Assembly: GCA_938046775.1 (NCBI GenBank)
Contig: CALIXB010000013.1
Location: 1 to 14,414 of the forward strand
Direction: 5' to 3'
Length of the DNA: 14,414 nt
Source of the DNA: an uncultured Candidatus Saccharibacteria bacterium
GTDB taxonomy: Bacteria > Patescibacteriota > Saccharimonadia > Saccharimonadales > Saccharimonadaceae
Shown: piece after piece, positions 12,660 through 14,414 of the stretch
How positions within the stretch are numbered: the first letter of the stretch is position 1
Layout: each line of letters starts with the position of its first letter
Notes under the pieces: generated by a model
What the model was told of the DNA's origin: nothing
Seen by the model: the letters and a program-made list of their open reading frames with translations, nothing else
Databases searched by the model: none
Made by a program: the position numbers and the translations under genes

Positions 12660-14414
12660 TTAATTCAAAATGGTTAATCGCTGATAGCGACTGACGGCAC
12701 GCGCCAGATGATTATATTGTAACAAATCCTGCCCCTCTTTTACAAAGCGCTCGGCTTCCGTTTGCGCACGGGCAATCAGCGGCGTGTCGCTCAGCGAGGC
12801 AATTTTTAGGTTGAGCGTGCCATGCTGCGCTCGCCCGTAAATCTCGCCAGGACCGCGCAGTTTCAAATCAACTTCCGCCAGGTAAAAGCCGTCTTGAGAC
12901 TTCTCAATTTCCCTGAGGCGCTGGGATGGTTTATCGTGACCCGACAGCATCAAATGGCAAAAACTCTGGTGCTCGCCGCGTCCAACCCGCCCACGCAGCT
13001 GATGAAGCTGGCTGAGCCCAAAATGATCAGCATTTTCGATGAGCATGACTGTAGCATTCGGCACGTTGACGCCAACTTCCACCACCGTGGTGCTCACCAA
13101 CATGTCAATGTCACCGTCCGCAAACTGCCGCATAACCGCCGTTTTTTCCTCTGGCGGCAGTTTACCGTGCAGCAGCCCAAGACGACGATGATGAAAAATC
13201 GTTTTCGCTAATTTGTGATATTCCGCCTCGACCGACTTTTTATCATTGTCAGGATTGTCGTCAATCAATGGACAAATGACGTAGGCTTGGCGACCTTGAG
13301 CTAGTTCGCGGTCAATCGCTTCGTAGAGCTTTGGCGCTGAGGCTGGCGACCAAATTTTCGTTGCAATCGGCTGACGGCCAGCTGGCAGCTCGTCCAAAAT
13401 CGAAATGTCCAGCTCGCCATACAAGGTCAAGGCCAAGCTCCGCGGAATCGGCGTGGCGGTCATGCTGAGAAGATGTGGCATGTAATCTGCCTTCTGCAGC
13501 AACGCCTGCCGTTGCTTGACGCCAAATCGATGCTGCTCGTCGATCACCACGAAGCCTAGCCGGCGAAACTGCACCGCAGGCTGAAATAAAGCATGAGTCC
13601 CGATCACCAGCTGGATCTCGCCCTCAGCGATCCGGTCTAGTAGTTCTCGCCTAGCCCTGCCTTTGATCGCCCCCGTCAGCAGACCGATCTTGACATCGGT
13701 TGAACTCAGCAGTTTAGTCATAGTAGCGAAATGCTGCGCTGCCAGCACCTCAGTCGGCACCATCACCACTGATTGATAACCGTCTAGCGCTGCCTGATAT
13801 GCCGCCATAGTCGCCACCACCGTCTTACCCGAGCCAACATCGCCCTGCAGCAGACGATTCATCGGCACATCTCGCTCAAAATCTTGCAAAATCTCCCACG
13901 CCGACCGACGTTGTGCTTCAGTCAGACTAAAAGGTAGCCTAACCACGAGCTGTCGAATCTCCGACTGCTTAAATGGCAATCTATACCCCTTGATTTGCTG
14001 ATTAGCTCGTCGGTTCATTTTGGCAGCCAGCAAGAGAGAGAATAGCTCTTCGTAGGCCCAGCGTCGCCGAGCCAAAGCTAGCTTATCCCGATTAGTCGGG
14101 AAATGCAGCTCTCTCACCGCCGTAGCCCGATCCATTAAGCCCGCCTCTTGGACAACATCGCTAGGTAAGGTTTCATTCAGCATGGCAATCAGAGGCTTGA
14201 GCCTAGTCATAATTTTCTTGATCATGGCCGGCTTAACCCCCTGCTTGGTTGAATAGACGGGCACGATCCGATCGCTGGTCACCGGCAGGTTGCGCACCGC
14301 CTCGCAGGCTGGCGTCAGCAGCTGATAACGACTCCGTTTCAGAGCGAATTCACCGCTAAAGTAGAACTCACCGCCACCCCTCAGCTGACTGACCCGATAG
14401 GGCTGATTAAACCA
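12660..14414 (-). CDS. recG: ATP-dependent DNA helicase RecG, N-terminus cut off by window edge
   Basis: RecG remodels stalled replication forks and Holliday junctions. The open frame runs without a stop from the window edge (the first visible residues, WFNQPYRVSQLRGGGEFYF, belong to the OB-fold wedge domain) to TAA at 12660, 584 residues of a family usually near 680-700. Helicase motifs in order are GDVGSGKT (Walker A), DEQHRFGV (motif II), SMTATPIPRSLALT (motif III), VVEVGVNVPNATVMLIENA and QLRGRVGRG (motif VI), followed by the RecG C-terminal segment DLKLRGPGEIYGRAQHG. A GTG at 14297 is internal and not the start, because homologous sequence continues upstream. It heads, within the window, an operon with the phospholipase-like protein and rsmD. 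Confidence 0.96.
   Translation of the reverse strand, partial: WFNQPYRVSQLRGGGEFYFSGEFALKRSRYQLLTPACEAVRNLPVTSDRIVPVYSTKQGVKPAMIKKIMTRLKPLIAMLNETLPSDVVQEAGLMDRATAVRELHFPTNRDKLALARRRWAYEELFSLLLAAKMNRRANQQIKGYRLPFKQSEIRQLVVRLPFSLTEAQRRSAWEILQDFERDVPMNRLLQGDVGSGKTVVATMAAYQAALDGYQSVVMVPTEVLAAQHFATMTKLLSSTDVKIGLLTGAIKGRARRELLDRIAEGEIQLVIGTHALFQPAVQFRRLGFVVIDEQHRFGVKQRQALLQKADYMPHLLSMTATPIPRSLALTLYGELDISILDELPAGRQPIATKIWSPASAPKLYEAIDRELAQGRQAYVICPLIDDNPDNDKKSVEAEYHKLAKTIFHHRRLGLLHGKLPPEEKTAVMRQFADGDIDMLVSTTVVEVGVNVPNATVMLIENADHFGLSQLHQLRGRVGRGEHQSFCHLMLSGHDKPSQRLREIEKSQDGFYLAEVDLKLRGPGEIYGRAQHGTLNLKIASLSDTPLIARAQTEAERFVKEGQDLLQYNHLARAVSRYQRLTILN

Noticed and set aside
1..14414. Recoded UGA (as in Gracilibacteria or SR1)
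   Set aside because: No conserved protein here contains an in-frame TGA, and rsmD upstream overlap uses TGA as a stop.

Overview
The window looks like chromosome from a streamlined bacterium of the Candidate Phyla Radiation, most likely Candidatus Saccharibacteria (TM7). That assignment is inference from gene content and promoter style. It rests on leaderless housekeeping genes, a YerC/YecD-type TrpR-like regulator, a PEGA-domain membrane protein, short intergenic gaps and the standard genetic code. No phylogenetic marker was compared.

Layout. Positions 1-5527 are AT-rich (about one third G+C by eye, somewhat higher in enolase). They hold a partial enolase gene on the minus strand and, divergently on the plus strand, a PEGA-domain membrane protein, a seven-helix membrane protein, a diacylglycerol-kinase-type lipid kinase and an M20 metallopeptidase. 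A tRNA-Gly(GCC) gene with its own promoter and terminator follows at 5576-5651. Positions 5652-7400 are a small accessory segment with intermediate composition. It contains a stretch of short hairpins, a winged-helix-like protein with repeated operator-like sites, a compact structured RNA candidate and a DUF3892-type protein. From 7400 to the end the DNA is much richer in G+C (around half). On the minus strand this part carries an AspA/AstE-like deacylase, a GNAT-like protein with a zinc ribbon, and a YerC-like regulator. A GH13 glucosidase lies on the plus strand, followed by a small acidic ORF on the minus strand and a minus-strand operon of partial recG, a zinc phospholipase C-like protein and rsmD.

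How the parts work together. The clearest unifying signal is promoter grammar. Six protein genes or operons and the tRNA have a sigma-70 type promoter whose predicted transcription start lies 0-4 nt from the start codon or RNA 5' end, and most carry GG directly before the -10 box. This occurs in both the AT-rich and GC-rich halves, which argues for one lineage despite the composition break. Operon-internal genes and the accessory genes mostly have Shine-Dalgarno sequences instead. The most notable observations are the compensated U19-A56 change in the tRNA, the strong excess of TTCGAA in all three codon phases of the AT-rich block, and the structured RNA with a preceding start-stop mini-ORF in the accessory segment. 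No CRISPR array, insertion sequence, integrase or recognised defence system was found.
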